A stretch of DNA of 64,000 nucleotides from RUG13409 sp045546135. GTDB lineage: Bacteria > Bacillota > Clostridia > Peptostreptococcales > Anaerovoracaceae. Every line of letters begins with the position of its first letter. Positions within the stretch are counted from its first letter, which is position 1. The notes under the pieces are model-generated. The model searched no databases and was not told the DNA's origin. It saw only the letters and a list, made by a program, of their open reading frames with translations. The position numbers and the translations under genes are program-made. The stretch spans positions 62,001-126,000 of the forward strand of contig JAZQCD010000006.1 of the NCBI GenBank assembly GCA_045546135.1, given 5' to 3'. This document shows, in pieces, positions 52,201 to 60,425 of the stretch.

Positions 52201-52665
52201 ATGATAAAAGTTATTTTCGTGTGCCACGGCAATATATGCCGAAGTCCTATGGCGGAATTCATTTTTAAAAATATAGTAAAGAAAAATGGGAAAGAAGATC
52301 TCTTTGAAATAAGTTCGGCTGCAATGAGCAGGGAAGAGATAGGCAGCGACATATATCCGCCTGCAAAAGCAAAACTTAGAGAAAAGGGTATTTCTTTTGG
52401 ACCACGGAGAGCAAGGCAGATCACTTTGACGGACTGCAGCTATTTTGATCTCATTATTCTTATGGATGAGAATAATATGAGATATTATCAGCGCTTGTTT
52501 GGAGAAGCTTATATTGATAGGGTACATCTTCTCATGGACTATGCAGCTGATCCAAGGGAAGTAGAAGATCCTTGGTATACAAGAGATTATGAAAAGGCTT
52601 TCAATGACATAAAAGAAGGATGCGAAGGTCTATATGATCATTTGATGGCAGATCAAAGTTGTTGA
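52201..52665 (+). CDS. Low-molecular-weight protein-tyrosine phosphatase
   Basis: 154 residues. The phosphate loop VCHGNICRSP has Cys8 and Arg14 of the C-x5-R signature, and the general acid Asp sits in EDPWYT near 120. Length and motifs are standard. It removes phosphate from tyrosine or arginine residues; in Bacillota relatives act on tyrosine-kinase targets or McsB-type arginine phosphate. No kinase gene is next to it. It precedes the tnpB element. Confidence 0.93.
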   Translation: MIKVIFVCHGNICRSPMAEFIFKNIVKKNGKEDLFEISSAAMSREEIGSDIYPPAKAKLREKGISFGPRRARQITLTDCSYFDLIILMDENNMRYYQRLFGEAYIDRVHLLMDYAADPREVEDPWYTRDYEKAFNDIKEGCEGLYDHLMADQSC

Positions 52666-52764
52666 GGGTTTGCCAAAGGTGCTGATGCCACCTCTTGAGG
52701 AACTGCCTACTGCATTGAGAACCGCTATTAAAGATCTGAGGCAACAAACTGAATATTTAGATGA

Positions 52765-52800
52765 AGAGCAAGCTATGTCAAATAACGCTTGCTCTTTTTT
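52765..52800 (+). terminator. Intrinsic terminator after the phosphatase region
   Basis: AGAGCAAGC (52765-52773), loop, GCTTGCTCT (52787-52795), T6. Between the phosphatase stop and this hairpin an open frame encodes PPLEELPTALRTAIKDLRQQ, perhaps a gene relic. Confidence 0.85.
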
Positions 52801-52900
52801 GATTGTGACACGCTATCATAAGCCAATCTCAGCCAATATCAGATAACATGATGCGCTTACATAGGTCCCCTAATATGTGCCGACCTCGGTTTCAACATCA

Positions 52901-52926
52901 GTTTGTTGTATGGTATTACAACAAAC
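52901..52926 (+). other. Hairpin at the probable left end of the tnpB element
   Basis: GTTTGTTGTA-TGGTAT-TACAACAAAC, a 10-bp perfect stem about 80 nt before tnpB. IS200/IS605 elements carry subterminal hairpins recognised by TnpA; this is the best candidate on the left. Confidence 0.5.
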
Positions 52927-52953
52927 AAGATTACATAAATTACCAGGTATATA

Positions 52954-52982
52954 TTGACATTTATTAATATCTGAACTATATT
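52954..52982 (+). promoter_or_regulatory. tnpB promoter
   Basis: Consensus TTGACA (52954-52959), 17-bp spacer, TATATT (52977-52982), 24 nt before ATG 53006. Confidence 0.75.
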
Positions 52983-53005
52983 CTTCTCATAGCAAATGCC
53001 AATAT

Positions 53006-54259
53006 ATGGATATGATTATGAACAGACACTATAGGAGTTACAAAACTGAGATCGATCCAATCGACGAGCAGATAAAGAAGATAGAAACTGATTTTACGAC
53101 TTGTAAAATGGTCTTTAATCTGTACCTTATCATTGCTTTGAATCAATATAAAAAAGAGGGAACTTTTGGTGATCACGATGCTTTTCTAGACTGGTTTTAT
53201 TCTTCCTATTTAAAAACATCTAAATACAGGATCAATTATCCTAAAGACCTGAATTATGATGCTATAAGAAGAGTGACAAAAAACGTTGAAAAAGTAATGA
53301 AAAAATACATTAACGGTGAGATCAATGAACCGAAATGTAAAGACCTCAAATGTGGACAAATCAAACTATACTTTACATCAGGAAACAATAACGATTACAG
53401 TGTAATATGCGAAAGACATCGAATATATATTCCTGAATATGGATGGATAAGGTTAAAGGAAAAAGGTTATTTCCTCCCATCAAATGAAGATCATCAGATA
53501 ATCAGCGGAACTATATCCAAAAGAGCCGGAAGGTACTATATATCTCTCAACTACAATGTTTCCGATTCAGTATTAAAAAAGGAGATCAATGAGAGAGGCA
53601 TATATAGGGAACCGATCGGTATAGACCTTGGGATCAGTCATTTTGCCGTTCTTAGCGATGGCAGAGTTTACGAGAATATCAATTATGATGAATCAGTAAA
53701 ACGACTTGAAAAGAAGATCCATAGAAAGCAAAGAGCCCTTGAACGAAAAATAGGGGCAGCAAAAGCGGAAGGAAGAGATTATACCCAGGGGAGTAATTAC
53801 AATAAGAATGTATTAGAGTTACAAAAACTATACAAAAGACTTGATGAAAAACGATTAGATTGTATCAACAAGATCGTGGCAGATATAGTTAAGTCGCATC
53901 CTTCTTACGTAGCTATAGAAGATCTGCATATAAAGGAAATGGTAAGTGACAGGCGTTTTTCCAGAGCAATAAGTGACCTGTTTTTAAGAGAGTTCAGGGT
54001 GCGATTGATAAAAAAATGCCGGAGCAACGGGATAGAGGTCAGAGTTATCGACAAGTTTTATCCTTCGAGTAAAAGATGCAGCTGCTGCGGAAGGATAAAT
54101 CACGACCTTAAGTTATCAGACAGAGTTTTTAAATGTGAATGCGGTTTTGAGGCTGACAGAGATCTCAATGCAAGTATAAATATAAGGGATTGCAAGAAGT
54201 ATTACATTGCAAAATTAGATGATGACATCGTAAATTATGAATACGGATCAACGAAATAA
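53006..54259 (+). CDS. tnpB: TnpB, RNA-guided nuclease of an IS200/IS605-type element (solo)
   Basis: 417 residues (413 if ATG 53018 is used). The split RuvC nuclease is intact: Asp207 in GIDLGISHF, Glu305 in AIEDLHIKEM, Asp386 in DRDLNASIN. The zinc ribbon is CSCCG near 358-362 and CECG near 377-380; the second knuckle is C-x-C rather than the usual C-x-x-C. TnpB uses an omega RNA from its own 3' end to cut DNA and keep the element in place. There is no tnpA, so the element depends on another transposase or is an IS1341-like relic. Base use is more AT-rich than in the neighbours. Confidence 0.92.
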   Translation: MDMIMNRHYRSYKTEIDPIDEQIKKIETDFTTCKMVFNLYLIIALNQYKKEGTFGDHDAFLDWFYSSYLKTSKYRINYPKDLNYDAIRRVTKNVEKVMKKYINGEINEPKCKDLKCGQIKLYFTSGNNNDYSVICERHRIYIPEYGWIRLKEKGYFLPSNEDHQIISGTISKRAGRYYISLNYNVSDSVLKKEINERGIYREPIGIDLGISHFAVLSDGRVYENINYDESVKRLEKKIHRKQRALERKIGAAKAEGRDYTQGSNYNKNVLELQKLYKRLDEKRLDCINKIVADIVKSHPSYVAIEDLHIKEMVSDRRFSRAISDLFLREFRVRLIKKCRSNGIEVRVIDKFYPSSKRCSCCGRINHDLKLSDRVFKCECGFEADRDLNASINIRDCKKYYIAKLDDDIVNYEYGSTK

Positions 54260-54319
54260 TATCATTTGTATGACATTTGAACCAATAAAATGTTATCCAT
54301 ATAAAATGTGAAACAGAAG

Positions 54320-54530
54320 AAATAAAAAATGTACCGGTGGCTGGCCGGGAATTAATGGCTATGGACTATTCTAGGGCGCTGCCTTTTGGCAGGAGTAGAG
54401 AAGGATGAAGTGGCAAAAATCGATATATTGCGCAGCAAGGTTACAGTCCGACTAAACGTGGTGTTGCTTACCCTATGGTTAACAAGCCAGGATATACAAG
54501 ATCCAGAGGCCCACGATTTCAAATACTTTA
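54320..54530 (+). ncRNA. Probable omega RNA (reRNA) and right end of the tnpB element
   Basis: Downstream of tnpB lies non-coding, structured sequence, including GCTGCC-TTTT-GGCAG near 54380. It ends near GAGGCCCACGATTTCAAAT (54507-54525), which resembles the GCCCACGA... right ends of clostridial IS605-type elements. In characterised systems this region is the scaffold, with the guide copied from DNA just past the end. The exact boundary cannot be fixed without other copies. Confidence 0.6.
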
Positions 54531-54591
54531 GTGTTTTCCTAAATAATTAAACTATGGACTAAACAAAGAAAAACAGCAATAGAAAAACAAA

Positions 54592-54603
54592 TTGCGATCG
54601 CAA
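54592..54603. promoter_or_regulatory. 12-bp perfect palindrome before yraN
   Basis: TTGCGATCGCAA, ending 13 nt before ATG 54617. Possible operator or methylation-rich site; the surrounding 54531-54616 is AT-rich with no other feature. Confidence 0.4.
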
Positions 54604-54616
54604 CCTGAACAATATT

Positions 54617-54994
54617 ATGAAATCTGAAAAAAGGCGTATCGGAGATTTCGGCGAGGATGCAGCTTGCCTTTTTCTAAAAAAGAAAGGTTACAGGGTCATT
54701 GATAGAAACTATATGTGTAAGACGGGTGAAATAGATGTTATTGCTCTTTCCCCTCTTAAACATGAAATAGTATTTGTAGAAGTCAAAACCCGGTCCTCCA
54801 TTCTATACGGATACCCATATCAATTCGTTGACAGCAAAAAGCGGCGAAGGATCATCCTCACCGCTTTAAATTATGTCAAAAGGTTTAATTTGGGAAACAT
54901 ACAGATTAGATTTGACATTATTGAGATCCTGAATAAAGACAACAATGTATATGTTAGACATTTGGAAAATGTATTTTCATTTGATCAGGGATAA
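54617..54994 (+). CDS. YraN/UPF0102 endonuclease-like protein
   Basis: 125 residues. It starts KRRIGDFGEDAACLFLKKKGY, then NYMCKTGEIDVIAL and FVEVKTRSS, the glycine/aspartate/E-x-K core of the restriction-endonuclease-like fold shared with archaeal Holliday-junction resolvases. In Bacillota yraN often sits between rnhB and yifB/dprA; here it precedes yifB and dprA while rnhB lies 51 kb away. The activity of the family is not settled. Six bases separate it from yifB. Confidence 0.92.
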   Translation: MKSEKRRIGDFGEDAACLFLKKKGYRVIDRNYMCKTGEIDVIALSPLKHEIVFVEVKTRSSILYGYPYQFVDSKKRRRIILTALNYVKRFNLGNIQIRFDIIEILNKDNNVYVRHLENVFSFDQG

Positions 54995-55000
54995 AAATAG

Positions 55001-56548
55001 ATGTATACGAGATTTTTGACAGCGAGTATATACGGACTTAATGCAGAAGAAACATGGGTAGAGGTAGACTGTGATAACGGTTTGCCGGGAGTATCTATTG
55101 TCGGCCTGGCAAATCAGAGTGTTAAAGAGGCCAAAGACAGAATACACTCGGCTGTGACAAATTCGGGTTTCACGTTCCCGGTGAGAAGAATAACTGTAAA
55201 CCTGACTCCGGCGAACAAACAAAAGAACGGAAGTCATTATGACCTTCCGATAGCGTTAGGCGTGCTGCTTAGTGACAAACTTATCAAGATCAAAAATGAA
55301 GAAACATATATAAATGGAACGACAGCCTTTCTTGGTGAATTGACACTTGATGGACGAGTGAATCAGATCGACGGTGCGTTGCCTATGATGATAGGCCTTC
55401 AAAAGTGCGGTGTAAAAGAAATATTTCTGCCAAAACAGAATATCAAAGAAGCCCACCTCATCAGGAACATGACAATATATCCTGTCACAACGCTTAAAGA
55501 AGTCGTAGATCATATATGCGGAGTTAAATACATCGAATCATACAAAGGTCAGGAAGATAACCTCAATGCTGAGGATGGTATAACACTTGACTTTTCGGAT
55601 ATAAAGGGGCAAGAGACTGTAAAAAGGGCAGCTCAGGTTGCAGCTGCAGGAAGGCATGGTATATTGATGATAGGGCCTCCTGGAGTAGGGAAATCTATGA
55701 TCGGTAAAAGGATACCCGGGATCATGCCTCCGCTTCATTATGATGAACAACTTGATGTAACACAGATCTACAGTGTAGCGGGATTATTAAGTGATAGAAA
55801 TCCAATGATAACCGAAAGACCATTCAGAGCCCCGCACCACAGTATATCGCCGACAGCGCTTATCGGTGGCGGAACTATACCCAAACCCGGCGAAATATCA
55901 TTAGCTCATAAGGGGGTTCTTTTTCTCGATGAGCTTCCGGAGTTTTCTGTAAAAGCTTTGGACATGCTCAGACAGCCCCTAGAAGATGGTTTTGTTTCTA
56001 TTAACAGGGTCAATGGTAATACTGAGTATCCTGCGGATTTTATGCTGGTAGCTGCAATGAACCCTTGTAAATGTGGCTATTATGGTGATCCTGTTAGGAA
56101 TTGTACATGTACTGATACAGATAGAAAAAAATATATCGGCAGAGTTTCCGGGCCGCTTCTTGACAGAATCGATATCCACATAAGTCTAAAAAGGATCGTA
56201 TATGACGATATGGTCAATTCAAATAGATCGGGAATGACAACCAAGCAATTAAGAAAAGGTGTTATCAATGCGATAGAAATGCAAAAGAAAAGGAGTGAAC
56301 AAAGTGACACGATCCTTTGGAATTCAAACCTGAATAATCCCTTGATTGAGAAGTACTGCAAACTCGATACTGAATGTAGCAGCATAATGGAAAATGCATA
56401 CAAAAAGTGGAACCTTTCTGCCAGAGCTTATTTCAGAATCCTTAAAGTTGCGCGGACGATAGCAGATATGGATCAAAGTGAAGAAATAAGAGAAATAGAT
56501 ATACTAGAAGCCCTGAGTTACCGAATGCCGGATGTTTTCTTTTCGTAA
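55001..56548 (+). CDS. YifB/ComM family Mg-chelatase-like AAA+ ATPase
   Basis: 515 residues. An N-terminal Lon-like substrate domain (about 1-175) includes VRRITVNLTPANKQKNGSHYDLPIALGVL. Next comes a ChlI-type AAA+ domain with GPPGVGKSMIGKR near 225 (Walker A), FLDELPEF near 307 (Walker B) and a NPCKCGYYGD ... CTCT cysteine loop near 353-372. A C-terminal ChlI_C helical domain finishes it. In Gram-negatives ComM is a branch-migration helicase in natural transformation. It is paired with dprA, so a role in DNA uptake or recombination is plausible here. Confidence 0.93.
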   Translation: MYTRFLTASIYGLNAEETWVEVDCDNGLPGVSIVGLANQSVKEAKDRIHSAVTNSGFTFPVRRITVNLTPANKQKNGSHYDLPIALGVLLSDKLIKIKNEETYINGTTAFLGELTLDGRVNQIDGALPMMIGLQKCGVKEIFLPKQNIKEAHLIRNMTIYPVTTLKEVVDHICGVKYIESYKGQEDNLNAEDGITLDFSDIKGQETVKRAAQVAAAGRHGILMIGPPGVGKSMIGKRIPGIMPPLHYDEQLDVTQIYSVAGLLSDRNPMITERPFRAPHHSISPTALIGGGTIPKPGEISLAHKGVLFLDELPEFSVKALDMLRQPLEDGFVSINRVNGNTEYPADFMLVAAMNPCKCGYYGDPVRNCTCTDTDRKKYIGRVSGPLLDRIDIHISLKRIVYDDMVNSNRSGMTTKQLRKGVINAIEMQKKRSEQSDTILWNSNLNNPLIEKYCKLDTECSSIMENAYKKWNLSARAYFRILKVARTIADMDQSEEIREIDILEALSYRMPDVFFS

Positions 56549-56595
56549 TGGAATATGAATGAGCTCGTTTAGCATAAATTAATGGATATTATAAA

Positions 56596-57462
56596 ATGGC
56601 AGAACAATACAAGATCATTCAACTGTCTATAGATGACAACAGATATCCAAAGCACCTAAGAAAGATAAAGAGACCTCCGCAAAGCCTTTATTTGATAGGC
56701 AACATTGACCTATTAAAAGAACCGGGCATTGCTGTTGTAGGAACAAGAAGGTGTACTTCCTATGGACGCTGGGCAGCTTACGAGATAGGAAGAGAAATAG
56801 CTTCCTGCGGCGTTACCGTTGTGAGCGGGATGGCATACGGGATAGATTCAAGAGGTCATTTAGGGTGCCTTGATGCTGGCGGAAACACTATCGCAGTCCT
56901 CGGAACGCCTATAGACAGGATCTATCCAAAATCAAATACTGAGCTTTACAAAAGGATCGCAGAGCAGGGCCTTATCGTGTCAGAATACGGTCCCGGCGAA
57001 GAGACCGGCAGTTGGTCTTTTCCTGAAAGGAACAGGATAATCTCAGGACTTTCGTCAAAAGTCGTTGTCGTTGAAGGCCACTTAAAAAGCGGATCGATGA
57101 TAACAGCCGGTCTTGCGCTTGAGCAAAACAGAGATGTTTTTGCAGTACCGGGCAATATAAACAATATGAATGCAATTGGTACCAATATGCTCATAAGGGA
57201 CGGCGCCATACCAATAACATCGATAGAGGAAGTTCCTGAGATCCTTTCTATAGGTGTTAAAAGATCTTTTCTCAAAGTATTGTCTTCCTGCAGCGAAGAT
57301 GAACAAAAGATACTAATGTATATAAAGGTAGACGGCGGAGCAGATATAGAAAAAGTGGCTTTAAAGCTTCGGATGGATATACGAAATGTGTCTGCGCTGG
57401 TTTCTGCGCTTGAATTAAAGGGACATATATATAGAGACGGAGACCGATTGTATCTGAATTAA
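56596..57462 (+). CDS. dprA: DNA-processing protein DprA
   Basis: 288 residues with a Rossmann-like fold. Signatures: GTRRCTSYGR near 50, SGMAYGIDSRGHLGCLDAGG near 75, GTPIDRIYPKSN near 105, SEYGPGEE, FPERNRIISGLSS, and VVEGHLKSGSMITAGLALEQNRDVFAVPG. A C-terminal winged helix (about 225-288) is retained. DprA loads RecA on incoming single-stranded DNA. A TATTAT ends 3 nt before ATG 56596 and no Shine-Dalgarno is visible, so translation may be coupled or leader-poor. Confidence 0.95.
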   Translation: MAEQYKIIQLSIDDNRYPKHLRKIKRPPQSLYLIGNIDLLKEPGIAVVGTRRCTSYGRWAAYEIGREIASCGVTVVSGMAYGIDSRGHLGCLDAGGNTIAVLGTPIDRIYPKSNTELYKRIAEQGLIVSEYGPGEETGSWSFPERNRIISGLSSKVVVVEGHLKSGSMITAGLALEQNRDVFAVPGNINNMNAIGTNMLIRDGAIPITSIEEVPEILSIGVKRSFLKVLSSCSEDEQKILMYIKVDGGADIEKVALKLRMDIRNVSALVSALELKGHIYRDGDRLYLN

Positions 57463-57516
57463 CAGGTGCGGGCCGATATTTATATATGTGTCGATAATGT
57501 GAAATATATAATTTTG

Positions 57517-57543
57517 TTAGCACTCCATATTGACGAGTGCTAA
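57517..57543 (+). promoter_or_regulatory. Perfect CIRCE element (HrcA operator) before topA
   Basis: TTAGCACTC (57517-57525), 9-bp spacer CATATTGAC, GAGTGCTAA (57535-57543). This is the exact consensus CIRCE inverted repeat bound by the heat-shock repressor HrcA. It normally sits before groESL or hrcA-dnaK. Here it lies 147 nt before topA and overlaps the promoter below. Confidence 0.92.
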
Positions 57544-57558
57544 TTTTGGTGGTATAAA
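57530..57558 (+). promoter_or_regulatory. CIRCE-overlapping promoter P1 of topA-hslVU
   Basis: TTGACG (57530-57535) lies in the CIRCE spacer and right arm. Then a 17-bp spacer and extended TGGTATAAA with TATAAA at 57553-57558. HrcA bound to CIRCE would cover the -35. Confidence 0.7.
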
Positions 57559-57596
57559 TGCCTTGATACGTTTTGTCAAATATATTACGGTTATTC

Positions 57597-57625
57597 TTGA
57601 CAATTATCTACAGTATATTTATATA
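57597..57625 (+). promoter_or_regulatory. Second promoter P2 of topA-hslVU
   Basis: TTGACA (57597-57602), 17-bp spacer, TATATA (57620-57625). It lies downstream of CIRCE and could give basal transcription. Confidence 0.65.
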
Positions 57626-57689
57626 TAGTAGACAATCAACGTATATAAAGGTATATACGATCAGGAATGTAGTATAAGTAGGGATATCA

Positions 57690-59852
57690 ATGGCAACCAG
57701 TACCGCAAAAAAATCAACAAAAACTAAAACATCAGCAAAGAGCAAAGCTACTCCTAAAGGAAATCTCATCATAGTCGAGTCTCCGTCAAAAGCAAAGACA
57801 ATAGAGAAGTTCCTTGGAAGCAAGTATAAAGTAATTGCATCCAAAGGACACATCAGAGATCTTCCAAAGAGCAGGATGGGAGTTGATATAGAAAACGGTT
57901 TTGAACCGGACTATATCAATGTCAGAGGAAAAGCAGATGTCATAAACGAGATCAAATCTGCAGCAAAGGCAAGCAACAAAGTTTATCTTGCAACAGACCC
58001 TGACCGCGAAGGAGAAGCCATAGCATGGCATATCTGCAGTGTCCTTGGAATAGATCCTGAAGATGCAAATAGGATAGCTTTCCACGAAATAACAAAATCA
58101 GCTGTTACAAAAGCCGTCAACGATCCTAAACCTATAGATATGAACCTCGTTGATGCTCAGCAAGGGAGAAGAGTTACTGACAGGATAGTCGGTTACGGCA
58201 TCAGCCCTGTTCTTTGGGCTAAGGTCGGCAAAGGCCTGTCAGCAGGAAGAGTCCAGTCTGTTGCATTAAAGATCATCTGCGACAGAGAAAATGAGATAGA
58301 AGAATTCGATCCAAAGAAGTATTGGTCCATCTCTGCAGAACTTACAAAAGAGGGTCTTAAAGCAGCAGCCGAAAAGAAAAACAGCTTTACTGCAAGATTA
58401 GACAGGATCAACGGGAAGAAAGTCATTCTTCCTGATGAAAAGACTGACGCTACCATATGCACTCAGGAACTTGCTGACAAGATCAAAGCAGATCTTGAAG
58501 CAGGAACTTTCAAAGTGGCCGGTATAGAGAATAAGGAAACCATGACCAAACCTTATGCTCCATATACCACGTCTTCTTTGCAGCAGGATGCATCCGTAAG
58601 GATAGGATTTGCGCCTTCAAAGACCATGATGATAGCACAGCAGCTTTATGAAGGTATATCCGTAAAGGGACATGGTACAGTAGGTCTCATCACATACATG
58701 AGAACTGACTCTGTTCGTATCTCACCTGAAGCTGATGCGGCATGCAAGGCTCTTATAAAAGATAAGTACGGCGATGAGTTCATAGGTAACAACTATTTTG
58801 CAAACAAAGGAAGCAACACTCAGGATGCTCATGAAGCGATCAGACCTTCATATGTGGATCTTAGTCCGGAAGAGATAGAAAGTTCTCTTTCTGCAGATCA
58901 AATGAAGCTATACAAGCTCATCTGGTCAAGATTTGTAGCCTCAAGAATGAGCGCTGCCATATATGATTCCTGCTCTGTAGATATAGAGTGCGGAAACTAT
59001 GGGCTCAGAGCAAACGGTAGGAAACTCAAGTTTCAGGGTTTCTTAAAAGTCTACAGCATAACGTCTGAAGATAAAGACAAAATGCTTCCGTCTCTTGAGA
59101 AAGGAGAAGAACTCAAGTCTCTTGCTATCAATTCCGAGGCAAAAGAGACTGAACCTCCATCAAGATTCACAGAAGCAAGCCTTATCAAAGAACTGGAAGA
59201 AAAGGGTATAGGAAGACCCAGTACCTATGCTCCGATAGTCTCTACATTGCTCGACAGACGCTATGTCAAGAGAGAGAAAAAGTCTCTTGTTCCTACAGAA
59301 CTTGGAAGAAAGATCACCACAGAGATTATGGAAGAATATTTCAAAGACGTGGTCGATGTTAATTTTACTTCCAGAATGGAAGAAAACCTCGATGAGGTGG
59401 CTGAGGGCAAACTCAAGTGGAAGGATGTAGTATCTGATTACTACGGAGTCCTTGAAAACGAGATAAAGACAGCTAAAGAGCAAGCCGAAAAGATCAAACC
59501 TCAGGTTGAACTGGTGGATGAATATTGCCCCGAATGCGGAAGGCAGCTTGCAAAAAGACACAGCAAATTCGGCGACTTTCTTGCATGTACAGGATTCCCT
59601 GCCTGCAAATATACAAAGAACATTATCCAGGAAACAGGAGTCAAATGTCCTTCCTGCGGAGGCGATATCATCGTCAAGCGGAGCAAGAGAGGAAAGACCT
59701 TCTATGGCTGCGCAAATTATCCTGAATGCGAACAGGTATATTGGTACAAACCGGTAGATAAAAAATGTCCCGACTGCGGTTCACTTCTCGTAGAAAGAGG
59801 ACGTATGCTATATTGCTCAGATCCGAATTGCGGATACAAAGAAAAGAAATAA
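57690..59852 (+). CDS. topA: DNA topoisomerase I (type IA)
   Basis: 720 residues. A lysine/threonine-rich 26-residue tail comes first, then the Toprim domain (LIIVESPSKAKTIEKFLG, TDPDREGEAIAWH). The active-site tyrosine Tyr336 is in YMRTDSVRIS. Three C-terminal CxxC zinc ribbons follow from about 610 (CPECGRQ ... CTGFPAC; CPSCGG ... CANYPEC; CPDCGS ... CSDPNC). It relaxes negative supercoils behind transcription. It is the first gene of a topA-hslV-hslU operon with a CIRCE element and two promoters. AGGGATATCA stands before ATG 57690. Confidence 0.98.
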   Translation: MATSTAKKSTKTKTSAKSKATPKGNLIIVESPSKAKTIEKFLGSKYKVIASKGHIRDLPKSRMGVDIENGFEPDYINVRGKADVINEIKSAAKASNKVYLATDPDREGEAIAWHICSVLGIDPEDANRIAFHEITKSAVTKAVNDPKPIDMNLVDAQQGRRVTDRIVGYGISPVLWAKVGKGLSAGRVQSVALKIICDRENEIEEFDPKKYWSISAELTKEGLKAAAEKKNSFTARLDRINGKKVILPDEKTDATICTQELADKIKADLEAGTFKVAGIENKETMTKPYAPYTTSSLQQDASVRIGFAPSKTMMIAQQLYEGISVKGHGTVGLITYMRTDSVRISPEADAACKALIKDKYGDEFIGNNYFANKGSNTQDAHEAIRPSYVDLSPEEIESSLSADQMKLYKLIWSRFVASRMSAAIYDSCSVDIECGNYGLRANGRKLKFQGFLKVYSITSEDKDKMLPSLEKGEELKSLAINSEAKETEPPSRFTEASLIKELEEKGIGRPSTYAPIVSTLLDRRYVKREKKSLVPTELGRKITTEIMEEYFKDVVDVNFTSRMEENLDEVAEGKLKWKDVVSDYYGVLENEIKTAKEQAEKIKPQVELVDEYCPECGRQLAKRHSKFGDFLACTGFPACKYTKNIIQETGVKCPSCGGDIIVKRSKRGKTFYGCANYPECEQVYWYKPVDKKCPDCGSLLVERGRMLYCSDPNCGYKEKK

Positions 59853-59862
59853 GGGGGTAAAA

Positions 59863-60402
59863 ATGACACAATTCAGAGCAACAACTATTTGCTTAGTCAG
59901 AAGAAGTGCGGATGACATTGCCATCGCCGGAGACGGCCAGGTGACGATGGGCGAGACCGCCATCATGAAAAACAATGCAAAAAAGATAAGAAAGATCTAC
60001 AGAGACCAGGTGCTTTGCGGATTTGCAGGTTCTGTATCCGATGCATATTCTCTCATGGAGAAATTCGAAAAGAAAATGGAAGAGTACAACGGCAATCTCA
60101 AAAGAGCTGCAGTTGCTCTTGCTCAGATGTGGAGACTCGATCAGGCATCAAGAAATCTCGATGCTTTGATGCTGGTTGCAGACAAGGAGAGCGTGCTTGT
60201 TATCTCCGGCAACGGAGAGGTCATAGAACCTGATTATGATTACGTAGCCATAGGCTCAGGCGGAAACTACGCCTATGCTGCAGCTCACGCGCTTTATGAT
60301 CACACAGACATGGATGCTGCTTCCATAGCAGAGGAAGCTCTTCATATAGCTTCTGATATCTGCGTTTACACCAACAGCCACATCTCTGTAGAGAAACTGT
60401 AA
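59863..60402 (+). CDS. hslV: HslV/ClpQ proteasome-like peptidase subunit
   Basis: 179 residues with the proteasome-beta fold (TTICLVRRSADDIAIAGDGQVTMGETAIMK ... GFAGSVSDAYSLMEKFE). The N-terminus is MTQFRATTI, six residues longer than the E. coli form where the nucleophile is the Thr after Met. This matches the B. subtilis ClpQ (CodW) layout, in which residue 2, there serine, is the nucleophile. Here Thr2 would take that role unless the protein is processed to the inner TT. It partners HslU. AAGGGGG lies before ATG 59863, 10 nt after topA. Confidence 0.96.
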   Translation: MTQFRATTICLVRRSADDIAIAGDGQVTMGETAIMKNNAKKIRKIYRDQVLCGFAGSVSDAYSLMEKFEKKMEEYNGNLKRAAVALAQMWRLDQASRNLDALMLVADKESVLVISGNGEVIEPDYDYVAIGSGGNYAYAAAHALYDHTDMDAASIAEEALHIASDICVYTNSHISVEKL

Positions 60403-60425
60403 TACTTTTGGAAAGAGGTATATCA

